DNA from: Sinotaia quadrata
Taxonomy: Eukaryota > Mollusca > Gastropoda > Architaenioglossa > Viviparidae
Assembly: GCA_028829895.1 (NCBI GenBank)
Contig: CM054179.1
Coordinates: 55,807,891-55,871,890 of the forward strand
Length of the DNA: 64,000 nt
Reading direction: 5' to 3'
In this document: piece by piece, positions 1 through 14,690 of the stretch
Layout: every line of letters begins with the position of its first letter
Position numbering within the stretch: position 1 is the first letter of the stretch
The notes under the pieces: generated by a model
Seen by the model: only the letters and a program-made list of their open reading frames with translations
What the model was told of the DNA's origin: nothing
Databases searched by the model: none
Made by a program: the position numbers and the translations under genes

Positions 1-154
1 TGTTTACTCACTGATTATTACACCTGTACTTGCTTCCTTCAATGGTCTCATACATAATAAGTATCTTACATGATACTGCATCTAAGGAGTATTGTTCTCA
101 GATATAGTGTGCAATTTAACAAGCAGTGACCAGAAAGTGAACAGGCATGCAGTA

Positions 155-830
155 AAGGTAGGTCCTTGCAACAGGCAAGAATGATGACAATAAGTATTAC
201 ATAGTCCTATGATATGTAGGTTCTGCAACAGGCAAGAATGATGACAATAAGCATTACACAGACAGTCCTGTGGTATGTAGGTTCTGCAACAGGCAAGAAT
301 GATGACAATAAGCATTACACAGATAGTCCTATGGTTTGTAGGTCCTTGCAACAGGCAAGAATGATGACAATAATGAGAGCCACTCAGACACTCCTACTGA
401 GGGTAGGTCCTTGAAACATAACAGAAATTGTGAGAGACACTCCTATTGAAGAGAGGTCCTTGAAATGGATAAGAGAAATTACAAAAGCCACAGAGACACT
501 CCTATTGATGGTATGTCCTTAAAACATAACAGAAATTACAAGAGCCACAGAGATACTCCTATTGATGGTAGGTCCTTGAATCGGATAATAGAAATGATGA
601 GAGCTCAGACACAACTATTGATAGTAGGTCCTCGCATAGGGAAAAGGATGATTGCAGCAGTGACAGCCACATAGAGAACTCATTTAAAGTGAAAGCTTAA
701 TTTGCACTAAGCAAGGATGATTGCAACACAAGCAGCCATAAAGGAACTCATTTAAAGTGATAGTTTAATTTGCACTAAGCAAGGATGATTGCAGCAGTGA
801 CAGCCACTCTTTAAAATTAAGGTAGGTCAC
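155..830. repeat. Minisatellite, about 57-62 bp units
   Basis: Units are marked by GTAGGTCCTTG at roughly 59-bp spacing. Early units carry GCAACAGGCAAGAATGATGA, later ones CACTCCTATTGATGG. From about 645 a related block repeats AAGGATGATTGCAGCAG three times. Reading frames across it are by-products of the repeat. Confidence 0.8.
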
Positions 831-2185
831 TTGATAAAAGAAAAATATCTGCATCAGAGTCTTGTTACTGCATACCTTAACTGCATCTATCTTATTAACT
901 GTCTCAAGACATCTTTTTCATCAGAAATTGCATTGTCTCTTCTGTCACTGCAATTTGCGAATCTAGTTTATTTTGTAAATGCATTATCTTTGTGTTTAAT
1001 ATTTTCATTCTGCAAATGGATTTATATTTTTTGTTCTTATTTGTTTAAGTAGTTTTGTATAAAGACCTTGGTGTATTTTATTTGTAATTATTGTAAAACG
1101 CTAAGAACTTTTATTAAAATAAGTGCTCTATTAAGATCATCATAATTTTAAATGCACAAAAGACAATAACAAGCTATGAAAGTTTTCAGTATAGAACATT
1201 TCACTATTCCAAGTCTTCATATGCCATGTTGCTAAATTAAATTTATCATGAAGTTCAATAAAATGTAAATTATTTTTTTCTGTTATCATGTGTTATCTTT
1301 TACATTTTATAAAAGCATAAGCATATAAGTATTATGCAGTTTCCTCAGAATCTGATATTTAATTATTTCAACCTAATATATGAGCATCTGTATTTTATTC
1401 ATACGAATTTATAAATGCTTATTAAAATTTTTCATCGCTCTTAACACACTCTTTCTTTTTCATTTTTTTTACTGCTGTAAGCATTATGCAAACAACAGTT
1501 CTGTTTTTTGTGGTTTCAAGGAACAGACAAGTAGACAAACAATTTATTCATGAGCTAAAATCTAAAAGTGGTTAACTGTAGTTCATATCTGTTACTCGTA
1601 AAAATATCACATATGCACAAAATCCCACGTGTGAGTTACTGGTGCCGAAGAATTATTTTGTAAAAAGCAAACTATTCAAAACAAAAGCAATTTATGTGAA
1701 TTTGAGTGAATTTCTTTTTAAAACTTAATGATTTTTTTTTTTTAACTGAAACATCATTGAAACAAATAAAAAAATATTTAAAAGCAAATTTTTCATAGAA
1801 AATCTTTTGTAAGTCTGAATCATATCATTCATAACACCACACTGAAATATACAACGAACACAATAAAATTATTTTAAATAGTTAACAAAAATTAAGGGAC
1901 ATAACTCATATAAAACTACTGTGAAAAAATAGGAAAAGTATATTTATCAGTTATATTTTAAAAAAATAAAATAAAACACACTAATAATACTCAATGTTTC
2001 TGTTTGTAAGAGAATATGTAAAAGGCTGCAATTATTTTATTGCTGACTGCATTGGTAACACTATATCAATATAAAAAATGATATGTACAAGGCCATAAAC
2101 ATTGATTAGCTGCTACTTATTACAAAGATTAAGTTAACTTTTAATACAAACATGAGGCTAGTATAAACACAAAACCATTAAAAAA
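831..2185. other. Unassigned AT-rich DNA
   Basis: Homopolymer runs and AT-rich sequence. No exon, RNA gene or clear transposon was recognised on either strand. Confidence 0.5.
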
Positions 2186-2189
2186 TTCC

Positions 2190-2580
2190 TTATAGACACT
2201 GGGACTGAATATAAATTTAACCACATGATCATTAATTTTATTCTAAACAGACCTCTGGGACTGATCAAAGATTTAACCACAATGTCAGTAATTTTAATCA
2301 AAACAGACCTGAGACTGATCATAGATTTAACCACAATGTCAGTAGTTTTAATCAAAACAGATCCCTGGGAATGACCAGACTGAACATCATGAAATTCATC
2401 CTTACCAGTCACTGAGAAAGAATGATCACATATTAAAGAAATCATTAACTGCCATCCTTAATTGACCTCTGGGACTGAATGACTACATATTAATGAGCTC
2501 ATTAACTTCCATCCTTATTAACAGACCATTAGTTTTGAATGACCACATACTTATGAGAGTATTAACTTAATTCTTATTGA
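2190..2580. repeat. Degenerate minisatellite, about 55-60 bp
   Basis: Recurring AGACC...GGGACTGA...ATTTAACCACAATGTCAG blocks, decaying towards 2580 into variants with ATTAACTTCCATCCTTATT. Confidence 0.7.
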
Positions 2581-3174
2581 GATCATTAATTTCACTGTTA
2601 ACATGCATTTTATCATAAAACTATAGTTATAATCATTTCAATTCTCACTTCTTCTTTTATAAGTTAAATAATCTGAAAGCTGCATTATCAAAAGATACTG
2701 AACAGATGTGATTTATGATTGACTGCACCCCCTTTAGTTGCCAAACAATTTAAAACGTATACCTGACAAAAAATGACATCAACCCATATCTAAAGGAATC
2801 TACTGATCTGAATTGGGACTCTATGCAGGGTATCTAATCTTATTGTCTGCTATGAAAACTTACATCTTGTGCTGGAACAGATATAGATGCTAATGTAATA
2901 ATTTGAAAAATAATCCTACTAGCACAGATATAATGACATGAAAATTTAGCCATAGAAAATTAGAAGGTACCTAATCATGATAACACACTTTTACTGTAAT
3001 ACGGAGAAGTGACAGTAATCTACAACCAGTCTTCTAATGTGCTATTTAAGTTTTTTTGTACTAATGCCTTGTAAGCAGATATTTATCCACACATGATGAA
3101 ATAATTGTGTTGTATAATTCAGAGTTGTCCTAATGTCAGCATTTAATATTTTTTAAATAAATGAATAATAAAAC

Positions 3175-3262
3175 TTTACTGCATTGGCAATCTTCTTGAT
3201 ATGCTAACATAGAGTCACTAAATACTGACTTTAATTACTTGACTGGCAATCTTCTTGATGTG

Positions 3263-3307
<45 letters not shown>

Positions 3308-3510
3308 TAAATACTATAAGCTATAATACTGATTTTAATTATAAATTGGTTGGCAATCTTCTTGATGTGTTAGCACAAATAAATAATTGTCACAAATAAA
3401 TAATTGTTTGCAATTACAAATTGGTTGGCAACCTTCTTGATATGCTAAAACAAATGTACTAATTTAGTCACTAAATGCTGTTTTTAATTACAACTTGACT
3501 GGCAATGAGA
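3175..3510. repeat. Degenerate repeat with embedded (TA)n
   Basis: TTGGCAATCTTCTTGAT recurs at about 3186, 3245, 3351 and 3425, followed by GCTAA. A pure (TA)n tract fills about 3266-3305. Confidence 0.7.
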
Positions 3511-4880
3511 TATGACAATATTTCACACCATCTTTACTTTCTTATCTCAATTAAAACCTGATTTTAGACAGGCATCCAACTAGGATGACTTATATAATTT
3601 CATGGCAAAGTATATTACTTACTGAAAAATTCTGTAATCTACTCTGGATATAATAATAGTTCTTTTTTTAAAATCTTAAGTCTTAATCTCTCTGAAAATA
3701 TTATCAATATTAAACCTTATCAATGCAGGTCGCATCAGTAAAGGCACACCTGAAAAAATTACAACTTTAAACTTTACAGAAAAAGACTGGATCATCATCT
3801 TAGCATTTATAACTTGAGCAAACAGGTTGCATATCATATTAGCCAGTTACTAAAATTATAATAGATCTCAGTAATACAACTAAAAGATCATGATTTCAAT
3901 TCATGGAAGTCATCTATAAATAAATATTACACCATTTTACCCGATTAATGCAGATTGTTATAATTTATGGTTCTGAAATATGACAGAACATTAACAACAT
4001 AAAGTGTTCATTTCATTTCTCAAGAATAATTTATGCAGTTTTAGTGTTAACTATTTACAGCACTACTTAGCATCAAAATCATATCTCTGTCCTATTCAAT
4101 AAACTTTATTAATCAAAATAACCTCAAAATGTTATCTTATGAAATGTACAAAGAAAGAAAATAATTAACACAAGGGAATGTGATTGATTTTCCTTTTTAA
4201 TTTTTACATATCTCAAGATTTCTAAATATATAACAACCGAGAGCTCAATTTGAGCTAAATAACAGCAACTGATAAACACATAAACAACATTAATCTGGTC
4301 TTCCAACAATGAGTAACAATGTTAAGAGATTAATGCAAGTCTTTTCATAATGCAGCTCCTTTTAGACATGCAGAAATTTTTATAATTATAAAAATTAACT
4401 GTAACAAAATAAATATAATGGACAATCAAAACATTAATATTACCTAGTTCATATCTGAAATTTTAATAATGCCCATAAACTGTTGTACAACTTTTTGCAG
4501 TAAATTATTCTTTGTATCCTTAGAAATCTGTGCCCCTTTGCATAGAGTAATTTATCTCCCAATCAAAGGGAATATAATAAAGATAAATCTACAAGGCGAT
4601 TCTAATGATTTCTAAAGAGAACAAGAGGAATGCCTTCTTAGCTTTCTTCTTCTTGACCATTAGGATAGTTTGGATTGCAAAGTTTAAACTGTGCTGACAA
4701 TACAATATTTATTGACATTCACTATGTATCCAATCTCAGTGTTCTGAAAATTTAACTATTTTCTAATATTTCAGTTTAAGCAAAAATCTTTCAAAACTTC
4801 TCTGGTTGGTTTTTTTTTAGAAATGAAGCACAACAAAGTTCAAAATCAGTCCTGTCAAGAATGTTTCTGTTCTTTGTAGC
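3511..4880. other. Unassigned AT-rich DNA
   Basis: Low-complexity AT-rich sequence with no recognisable gene, RNA or mobile element. Confidence 0.5.
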
Positions 4881-4889
4881 ATTAGCAAG

Positions 4890-5575
4890 ATTTCTTCACT
4901 AACTAGCTTTTCTTCTTGAAAACCTACTACAAATCTTACACTAACTACTTTTTGTTTCTTGTAAACCTACAACAAATCCTACATTAAATAATTTTTGTTT
5001 CTTGCAAACCTACAGCAAATCCTACTTTTGTAGCCCTACTATAAAACATTCACTAACTAGTTTCTGTTTCTTGCAGCCCTATTAGAAAACATTCATTAAC
5101 TAGTTTCTGTTTCTTGCAGCCCTATTAGAAAACATTCACTAACTAGTTTCTGTTTCTTGCAGCCCTACTACAAAACATTCACTAACTAGTTTTTTTCTTG
5201 TAGCCCTACTACAAAACATTCACTAATTTTTTTCCTCGTAACCCTACTACAAAACATTTACTAACTAGTTTTTTCTTTGTAGTCCTACTACAAAACATTC
5301 ACTAACTAGTTTCTTTCAACCCTACAAATTCCACACTAATTAGTTTTTGTTTCTTGCAGCCTTACTACAAGTCCTACACTAACTAGTTACTGTTCCTTGC
5401 AGCCTTACTAAGAATTCTTCATTAAATAATTTGTTTCCAACAAAAATCCTTCATTATTTTTTTCCTGTTCTTTGCAGCCATAATAATTCTTCATGAAATA
5501 GTTTGTTTCTCGCAAAGAATTCTTTGCTAGTTTCTTTTCTTTGCAATCCTGCTAAGAATTATTTACTAGCTTATT
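4890..5575. repeat. Minisatellite, about 43 bp, acceptor-like units
   Basis: About 14 units built on CACTAACTAGTTTCTGTTTC then TTGCAGCCCTACTACAAAACATT. On the plus strand each unit has a pyrimidine-rich tract ending TTGCAG, resembling a 3' splice site. No plus-strand gene was found nearby. Confidence 0.8.
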
Positions 5576-5929
5576 CAGCCAGTATTCCATCTATGTAGTG
5601 CTAAGTACAAAATTGTTTATACAATTTGTTTCAAAATATTTCTTTTCATAACAGAATTTGGAAATCTAACCTGAAGTGTTAGACTTAAAAAATTAAAAAA
5701 GCTTACTGATGTCCTTTTCTAATTATTAGTTGCTTCTGAAGGCCAATTGAATTCAGACATAGTGTCTGGAATGTAGCATGGGGTTTATAATTAAAATATT
5801 TATTTTGTTCATATGAAAACAAATAAACAAGCTTGCAAAATTGTTAATTTTGTGCCTTCAATGAAAAGTATTTTGTTTAAATCATAAAAAAAAAAATAAC
5901 ATCAACTGTTCTAATTAGTGGTAAATGAC

Positions 5930-6410
5930 CCATAGTGTACACTATCTAGGGTTGATAATAGTAGTCTTCCTTTCTTTGTTGCTATTCACTACATTCTGGA
6001 TTTAATTGTATAATCTCAAGTACTAATCACCTCATTGTGGATTTAATTGTATAACTCAAGTACTATTTGCTAGGTTGTGGATTTAATTGTGTAGCCTCAA
6101 GCACTAATCACTAGGTTGTGTATTTAATTGTGTAACCTCAAATACTATTCACTACATTGTGGATTTAATTGTGTAACCTATAGTGCTATTCAATGTGAAT
6201 TGTGTAACCTACATTGCTAATCACTGTGAATTGTGTAACCTAGTGCTATTCACTGTGGATTGAATTGTGTAACTTCCAGTGCTATTCACTGTGAATTGTG
6301 TAACCTCCAGTGCTATTCATTACATCGTGGATTTAATTGTGTAACCTCCAGTGCTATTCATTACATTGTGGATTTAATTGTGTAATGTTGAGTGCCATTC
6401 ACTATAATGG
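5930..6410. repeat. Minisatellite, about 41 bp
   Basis: Units of GTGGATTTAATTGTGTAACC and CAGTGCTATTCACTACATT, about ten copies, some losing the GGATTTA part. Confidence 0.8.
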
Positions 6411-6639
6411 AACCTATCATAGACATCCTGTGCAGCCAAAAGTTGCTAAGTTATGCTGTATTATGAACTCCTTTCATTACCAGAAATAGTTCTATTAGCT
6501 GAGTATCTACACTCTAATTAACTTATTTACCCTCTTGAACAACTGAACAATTTTCTTTTAAAATCAATGTGGAGAATTGAAAGTGAACACGCACTCACAT
6601 GTAGGTGTGAGTGGGAAGGTCGAACTTGCAAGTTTATAT

Positions 6640-6945
6640 TTGTGAATGGTATTTATGTGTGTGTGTGTTTGTATGTAATAAATGTAAATAGTGTTTCTAA
6701 ACATTTGTTCAATTGTTGAGTTTATGTGTTATGTGTGTATGAAGAAATAAATGTAAATGGTGTTTCTAAACATTTGTTGAGTTCATGTTTTATGTGTGTA
6801 TGTAATAAATGTAAATAGTGTTTCTAACGTGTGTTTTGTAATAAATATAAAATGTGTTTTTAAACATTTGCTGAGTTCATTTGTTATGTTTGTACATAAT
6901 AAATGTAAATCATGTTTCTAAACATTTGTTGAGTTTATTTATTGT
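6640..6945. repeat. Minisatellite, about 58 bp
   Basis: Units contain GTAATAAATGTAAATAGTG and TTTCTAAACATTTGTTGAGT; about five copies. Confidence 0.75.
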
Positions 6946-9391
6946 GTGTGAGGACAATCCTACCAGGCCCAACCTCACTTTTACCTTTCCAATTAGTGTG
7001 GTAACCAGAGAGAAGTGACACTCTGAAGAAAGATTTATTGATTTATCCTTCAAGATTATGAGGTTAGATGAAATTGACTTTAAAGTGAATAAGATATTTA
7101 TGACAATATTGTAAGCAACATGTTAAACAATGTTTCAAAAAACTTTTAAAAAAATCAAAATATCAAAAGATAAACTTTTTTTTTTTAAAGAACATATACC
7201 TTTTGTAAATAGTGAAGTATTGAAGTTTGTAAAACTAAGCCCATAGTTTGTGATGTTCACTCCTGTATATATGTAAATAGAGAATATGTTTCATAAAGAA
7301 TTATTTGTGTTGTGATTTGCAAAAACAAGGTTAAAGTGAAACAAATTCAAAAGTCATTTTTTTCTAATTTACTAAAATTCAGAATCTCAAGTTTATTTTA
7401 TTTTTTTTAAAATTTTGATGTGAGATAGTTTTTTTTGCTATACATATTTTAAAAGTACATATCCCCTGGACTATCAAAGGGGCGAAATCATACAAACAAA
7501 AATTACGATGCTTACGTGCTTTTTACATGAAAACTAGAATTTTCTGTGGAAACTGACTGGTGCTACTAACTTCAAAAATGTCTGAATTACATCCTCAAAG
7601 AATGAAAAATTAGAAGAAAATTTTCATTTAACCACAAATTTACTTATACAGAGTATACTATAAATGAAATTTATCAAAACTTTTCCAATTTGTAGGTATA
7701 TTACTATATATAACATTACTATATCAATCTAACCAAATATTATCCAACAGAAAGTATTAAAAAGATGTTTTAATTACATCTTGGTTTGTATTGTTGCATA
7801 AAGACACCAAAAAAGAAAGATAAAATTGTTTAGATGGTGACAAATACCAAGCTACTAAGCAGGCCTACACTTACAATTAAACTTAAGGCTGTTTTGAATG
7901 ATGAATATCACTGTAGGCCTACTGCTTAACATTTAAGCATTATTTAATACCTTTAATTTACCTTTGAAAAACAGACCTTGAGGTATAATAAATTTTACTA
8001 AATTATGTAGGTTAACAACAACAGCACACGAATAATTAAAATTGAATCGAATGACAGTGCTGGCTGAGCAGGCAATGTCACAGTCAAGTGTGTTGACGTG
8101 TAGGTCTACCCGATGACAACAGATAAAACTGTACAAATCTGTTGCTTCATAGGTTGCTTGAATATTTTCATCATTGCTGCTACATCAGAAATGTCAATAT
8201 TGTCTAAAACACTTCTGTTCAGCAATCTAGCTAATGCAGCAGACAACACAAGAGTGGTACACGCCATCAAAGCTTACTTCCGGTTGGTATCAACTCAAAA
8301 CCTAGCTTCTAAAATAAATTAATTTACACCCCAGATAGCACAATTTTGCACAGTTATATTGTTATTTTGTAGACAGATTCAGCACTATAATAAATAAATC
8401 ACTACTGACCCACTAAAAAATAAAGTTTCAATCCTTAAATTAATTTTTAAAACACACCAGGCCAAAGTAGGAACGAAGAAGGTGAAGCACCATAACAATA
8501 AATTTTAGGTGACTTTGTGTCCAATTCATGCACAGCCACATGTCCCAAGTATTATAAATAGAAACAAAGAGCCTTCTCACTCAAAGTGAAACATGTGTGC
8601 ACCTCCGATTGCTAAAAATACCATGCAAACAGTCATGTGTTTATAGGGACGAAGTAATCCCATGCTGGATCAAAGAGTTGACACCCTGCCCCTCTCCAGT
8701 AGTTATTTTACGCTTTAAAATGCTTTAATCTTTTGTTCAAACAGCAAAATACTCTTGGATTATTGAAAAATAATGATCAAAAAAGTTATTTTTAAAGTAA
8801 TCCTAAAACTGATTTTTTAAAAACTTTATGACTACTAATGGCTGTAGCGCATAATTAATTATAGCAACATTAGCCTTGTTTTCGCAGACAGACACATCTT
8901 ATCACCCAAATTCAGCATGACTTGCAAATATTAAACATTATAGCACTATTTCACTATTTATTTAATGTGTTCCTTAAATTTCCAATTATAATTTTCATGA
9001 ACATATACTTAAATGCATTTAATATTATTTGTTTGCTTCTTTAAAAGACAATGATTATATTTAAAGATATTACATACTAGCAGTCTGCTTTATTAATTAA
9101 AATGTTAATAATATATTTTCTGAGTGGATGATATTCTTTACACCAAATCATCAACTGTACTCTATCTTCATATCCCTTTTATTCTAATTTAACAAATTAC
9201 TTTTAAAATAGTATTATTTAACACTTATAAATAATGAATTAATAAGCATTTCAACTATAGCCAACCTAAAGAGTACTTAAAGCCCCACTCCACTCGCCCC
9301 CACTGTCCATTTCCCAATTTAATTTAATTTTTAAATCAATGCTTAGTGTATTTAGTTCTAAAAGAAAAAATATAATGATTAAAGATGACAA
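6946..9391. other. SLC33A1 downstream region, little recognised
   Basis: AT-rich DNA lying past the stop codon on the minus strand. It probably contains the 3' UTR near its right end. No other gene or mobile element recognised. Confidence 0.45.
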
Positions 9392-9550
9392 TTAAGTGTA
9401 TTTCCAAGCACTATCAGGCAATCTGTCAAGATAACGTAGCTTGTCTCTTCGCCAAACTAGCCAAATTAAACCAATGACAAAGCAGAATGCTGTTAAGATA
9501 AAGTAGCCATCCAAAATGGTGGTGCAAGTGCCTCCAGCTGACTTGCATAT
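9392..9550 (-). CDS. SLC33A1: SLC33A1 last coding exon with stop
   Basis: 159 nt with acceptor TTTATAG|ATA. It encodes ICKSAGGTCTTILDGYF, the last membrane helix (VIGLIWLVW), a basic tail and TAA. Loop cysteines are conserved. Downstream on the minus strand several AATAAA hexamers occur (for example plus-strand TTTATT near 9088 and 9178), so the exact 3' end cannot be chosen. Confidence 0.92.
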   Translation of the reverse strand: MCKSAGGTCTTILDGYFILTAFCFVIGLIWLVWRRDKLRYLDRLPDSAWKYT

Positions 9551-12500
9551 CTATAAACAAAGAGAAGTATAAAGGTTGAAATCAAAAACATATGGGTGAA
9601 TATACACGAGCTGACATTTAAAAAGGCTGCTAATTAAACTGGTGAATGCATAGGGATGAGCATATCATAAAAGAAAGTAAAGAGACAAGCTAATTAAAAT
9701 GTATAGATAAATAAATACTGAGACAATTGAAACAATTAAAATTAAGAATACCGTCAATTATTAGAATCTAGCATAAATGAATGCATTTAATGTGCACTAC
9801 ATATACAAAAATATATGGTCAAGAAAAGAATTTCAAAATGTTATGATAACATGATAAAAAGAATAAAATAATTCCTACTGTTTTCTTTAGAAATGAGTCT
9901 GACATTCACAGCATAGTTTACGTAAAGAAAATAAATCTGCTAAGAAACAAGGTAAGATTTTTATTTTGGTCCAAACATCTCAAGACAAATGGAATGACTC
10001 TTTACAAATACTGTCCACTATACAACAATTTTCTTCATATAAAAAATATTCAAAATGAGTAATATTTTACCAACTGTTCACAATTCTGGATGAGTTATCT
10101 AACCCTTAATCATATCCAAGTCATAGTCTTGTTATCTAGCTTTAATCACATTCAAATACCTTGTTATCTAACCTTTAATCACATTCAAATCAAAACCTTG
10201 TTATGTAATCTTTATCACATTCAAATACCTTGTTATCTAACCTTTAATCACATTCAAATCAAAGCCTTGTATTGTAACCTTTAATCACATCCAAATCAAA
10301 ACCTTGTATTGTAACCTTTAATCACATCTAAATCAAAACCTTGTTATCTAACCTTTAATCACATCCAAATCAAAACCTTGTTATGTAACCTTTAATCACA
10401 TCCAAATTAAAACATTTAATCACATTCAAATCATTGCTTTGTTACATAACCTTTAATCACATCCAAATCACAGCCTTGTTATCTAACCTTTAATCACATC
10501 CAAATCAAAACATTTAATCACATTCAAATCATTGTTTTCTTATGTAACCTTTAATCACATCCAAATCACAGAATTGTTATCTAACCTTTAATCACATCCA
10601 AACCATAGCCTACTCTTGGGATCTCCAACATCATGACACTTCAACTTGTATTCTCAAAACAAAAATATTTTGCATTGCAGTTTTCCTTAATTCAACTTTT
10701 TAAACTAAACTGTCTTTTATAAACTACACTCTCTCGGCAGAGAGGAGGAAATGATTGGACTGTATAAATATCAAATGTCCAAGAAACAATTGTAAAATAT
10801 CATCTTAACAAGTGTCTACAACTTTAGGAAAATCCTAAATAAGATGGAGAGCTTCAATTATGTACTGCAATTATGTACTGCTGTCTGCAAATATCTCTAT
10901 GTCATTCTAACAACATATCAAAAGCAAGAAACAAAATGTTTACTAATATCCATAAATTCACTACAACTGAAAGAAATATACTGTACTGAGGAACAGGAAA
11001 TTATAAAGAAATGTTCCATAAACAAAATGGTAACAGACTGTCTACACAGTATACTCTGAAGATAAAGTAGAGACATGAATGCATGAAAGAAGTGAGTACA
11101 TAATGCACATTACAGCACACTATTCAAGACTCCTGACCAATCCAGTCACACTACTCAAGACTCCTAACTAATCCAGTCACACTACTACAGACTCCTGACC
11201 AATCCAGTCACACTACTCAAGACTCCTGACCAATCCAGTCACACAATTTAAGACTTCTGACCAATCCAGTCACACAATTCAAGACTTCTGACCAATCCAG
11301 TCACACAATTTAAGACTTCTGACCAATCCAGTCACACAATTCAAGACTTCTGACCAATCCAGTCACACAATTCAAGACTTCTGACCAATCCAGTCACACT
11401 ATTCAAGACTCCTGACCAATCCAGCCAAACAATTCAAGACTCCTGACCAATCCAGTCACATATTCAAGATACCTAACCAATCCAGTAACAATGAATAATG
11501 CAGGTACAAAAGTCAGCAGACATTACCACTTATTTTATAAAAAGAACTTTTATCAGAGTAGTTGAATCTCATGCTACAATCTACTCATGCTAAAAATCTC
11601 TTAACAAATGAAAACTTGAAAGTGAAAAATGGAAAGAGCAAAAGGCAGTTGCACAGGCAAAACTCCTAACCAAAGCATTACATCTCTTCCGTCAAAAACA
11701 TAATTCTCTCATTTGGAGTGTGTATCTATCTTTGAAATCAGCAAAAGTGAGAAGTGGATGCAGAAACCACATCAACCAATAGCAAAAATGTCTTTTAGCA
11801 CTATTTGTCAGGCATTAGGGCAGGGTCATCTAGAGTAGGATATGATTACTATAGGTAAGATAAATCCTTGAATGAAACAAATACGATGGAAAAATGACAA
11901 TAGCAGTCCAAACAAAAAAGAATATCAAAATGTCTTAAATTTGTGGTTATGGGGATGTCGTTGAGAGAGGCTTGACTAATCTGTACTCACACTCTCTAAC
12001 TCTTTAGAAGAACACGATGCTCCAGTAGTATCACAGTTCTTGAATGTCAGATGGTCCACAAGCCACAGAGTCACTGTGCCAGGCCAGTTGCCACCTGTAG
12101 TTTAAACAAATTTAAGCAAAAATATCTTCAAGGGTTGAATGAATTATTACTGAATATCAGTCATTAAACTCAGTTAATATAGGTTATCGCACAAAATTAT
12201 TTATTTCCAGAATTATTACTATTATTAAATGGATGAATACATGTGTGAAGTAAGCTTCAAAAGTTATTTTCAAAACTTTTAAAAAGCTGAAGACCTGATG
12301 AATCCATATTATATTAAATTTAAGTAGTATTAGTCAATAAACAGTAATTGAGGCTGAAGTGGCAACCTTTATGGTTCACATACATGAATTTTAATCATTT
12401 AATATAAATCATCTTATTTGGCCATAAAAAGGAAACAAATAAAGTCCAATTCTTGACCATTGTTAGTCACTTGCTTGTTATGGATGTACGTATGTGTAAA

Positions 12501-14643
12501 AACTGAAAGTTTTGTTGACGAAAAATGTGATTACAATTCTTGACTGAAATTTAACTGATTTTGCATATTAGTAGGCAATAAATGGGGTCAAAACATTGAC
12601 TGCCTCAAAAGCGATTCCACATTACTCTGAGTATGTTATATCAGATCTACAATGCAATCTAAGTTTGACTTTAATAAATGTTAGTGTGGAAGCAAGCAAT
12701 ATGCTACCATACTGGCCTGAACACATGCAGTTGTTCTTGAATGAATGAAATTATATATACAGTAAACTAGCGATATTTGTGTGGTTATATTCCTGGGAAA
12801 ATAGTTCACCATTCAAGAGAAATGAACAAAGAATGGAGGTATCATATTAGAGACATCATTAGGAGAAAATACTACACAAGTATAAGTTCCAGAACAAGTG
12901 AAGAATGCAAATAAATCACTCTTTTCTTTCCTTTTCAAAATGTATTTTGATGTCATTTTAGAGATGAAGAAAGTCCAAGACTGTAGTACAAGAGAACACA
13001 GATATTAAAAAAACATAAACTACATAATTATTCAGTTACTTTGTATCTTTGTATCTCAGCTTAAAAGACAGTAAATTCCAGATGGATCAGCCATGATAAG
13101 CAAAAAATGTTAAAAGACATACTGTACTTTGCTTTGTAGCTACTGAGTTATAGAAAAGCTGATCTTGAGATATATATGCATTTGAAATGATTTTGCCACA
13201 AGGACCAAACTGTAGTTGTCCATAACATATATTTTAGAGGAACTTAACCACAGCAAATCCACAGCCTGACTAGACAGATCTGCAAAGTGCTTTATTATCA
13301 ATTTTAATGAACCAAATATGGTATGTTATGATCACAAACATTGCTGAAATCAGCACACTGAAAAAGATTCAAATCTATAATCAATTAATAGGACATGCTA
13401 TTTTTTTTTTTACTTTCCTTTATCATGTAAAGATGAGTTATAAAATGCAGATCAAGACCAGAAATAGGAAGAATAAAAGTTTTTAAAGAAAACATTTTAT
13501 TTTTTTAAATGGAAAAATACAGAAAATCGATTTTTCAGTCTTCAGATTTCTTTTAACTAAGACTGATGAAAAAAATGTCATAATGTGACTGTCAATGAAG
13601 ATAAAGCACAGCATACATTCTAATCTGAAAAGTAAGAAAAATATATGCTTTACTTCAATGCTGAAACAAACAAAAAGGACAGGAAAACAAAAAAGAAAAT
13701 CTGAACAATAATCAGTGGGAGAAAACCAACGTCTGATAGAAAATGAGGAAAGCATTATCCTGGCTTGACTACATTTTAAACTTGGTACCAAGCAAAAAAC
13801 ATTTTAGTGATGCATATTTTGGAGACAGCAGCTGGTAAGTCAGGGTTTTTAAAAAAAAATATTATCTCCCCTTTACCTGTGTGAATGGACTCTCAGTAAA
13901 TCTATGGAGCTGTCCCTGTATTTTGTGTGGGCATCGATTGTATATACTTTTCTAGTTGTTTGACAGCATTTAATTAATGCTGCATTTTACAATTAGAAAA
14001 AAATTTTTTTTTTGCTTGACTGAGTCAAGTTTGGCATACAAGTAATATAAGTAAGTAACTTCATTTGAATATATGATTTAATAATAAAGAGAGTAGACAA
14101 TATTTCCAGGTCAAACAATTATAGAGTGAATCTCCATCTCATAAGCTATTCATAATCATTGTATGGACAAACATTCCTGAAGATGAAATAGGAACAATTC
14201 CTTCTGGAAATGAGATGTTTGTTAAATAAGTGGAATCACTAAAGAAGTCAACATTTTTGTATAACAAAGTAGGGACTCATTTTACCACATGATACATTAT
14301 TATTTTCAACATCAAGTATGACCCAATAACTGTTAAAACATTTTTTTAATCAATTTTATATTTAGATTAACATTTACAAAAATATGAAATATATGAAAAC
14401 AAAGAAATTAAATGTAGGCATCTTGAAAAAATAAACAAAACCAATCAGTTCAATGTATTAAACAAGAACAGTTCACATACCAAAATTGGCAACGGTGTTT
14501 AGCAGGGTCATATATGTTCCTCCAATAATTGGATCACTGATCTTTGCATGGAATGCCATTTGAGAGACAAAGATCATATATACAAATACCTGGGGGAAAC
14601 AAATCATACCGCTGCAAAATATATAAAGTATAGAGCTCTTCAT

Positions 14644-14690
<47 letters not shown>

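Noticed and set aside
13483..13791. 102-codon minus-strand frame in an SLC33A1 intron
   Set aside because: Phe/Ser-rich AT-driven frame without motifs; phases of the flanking exons already join without it.
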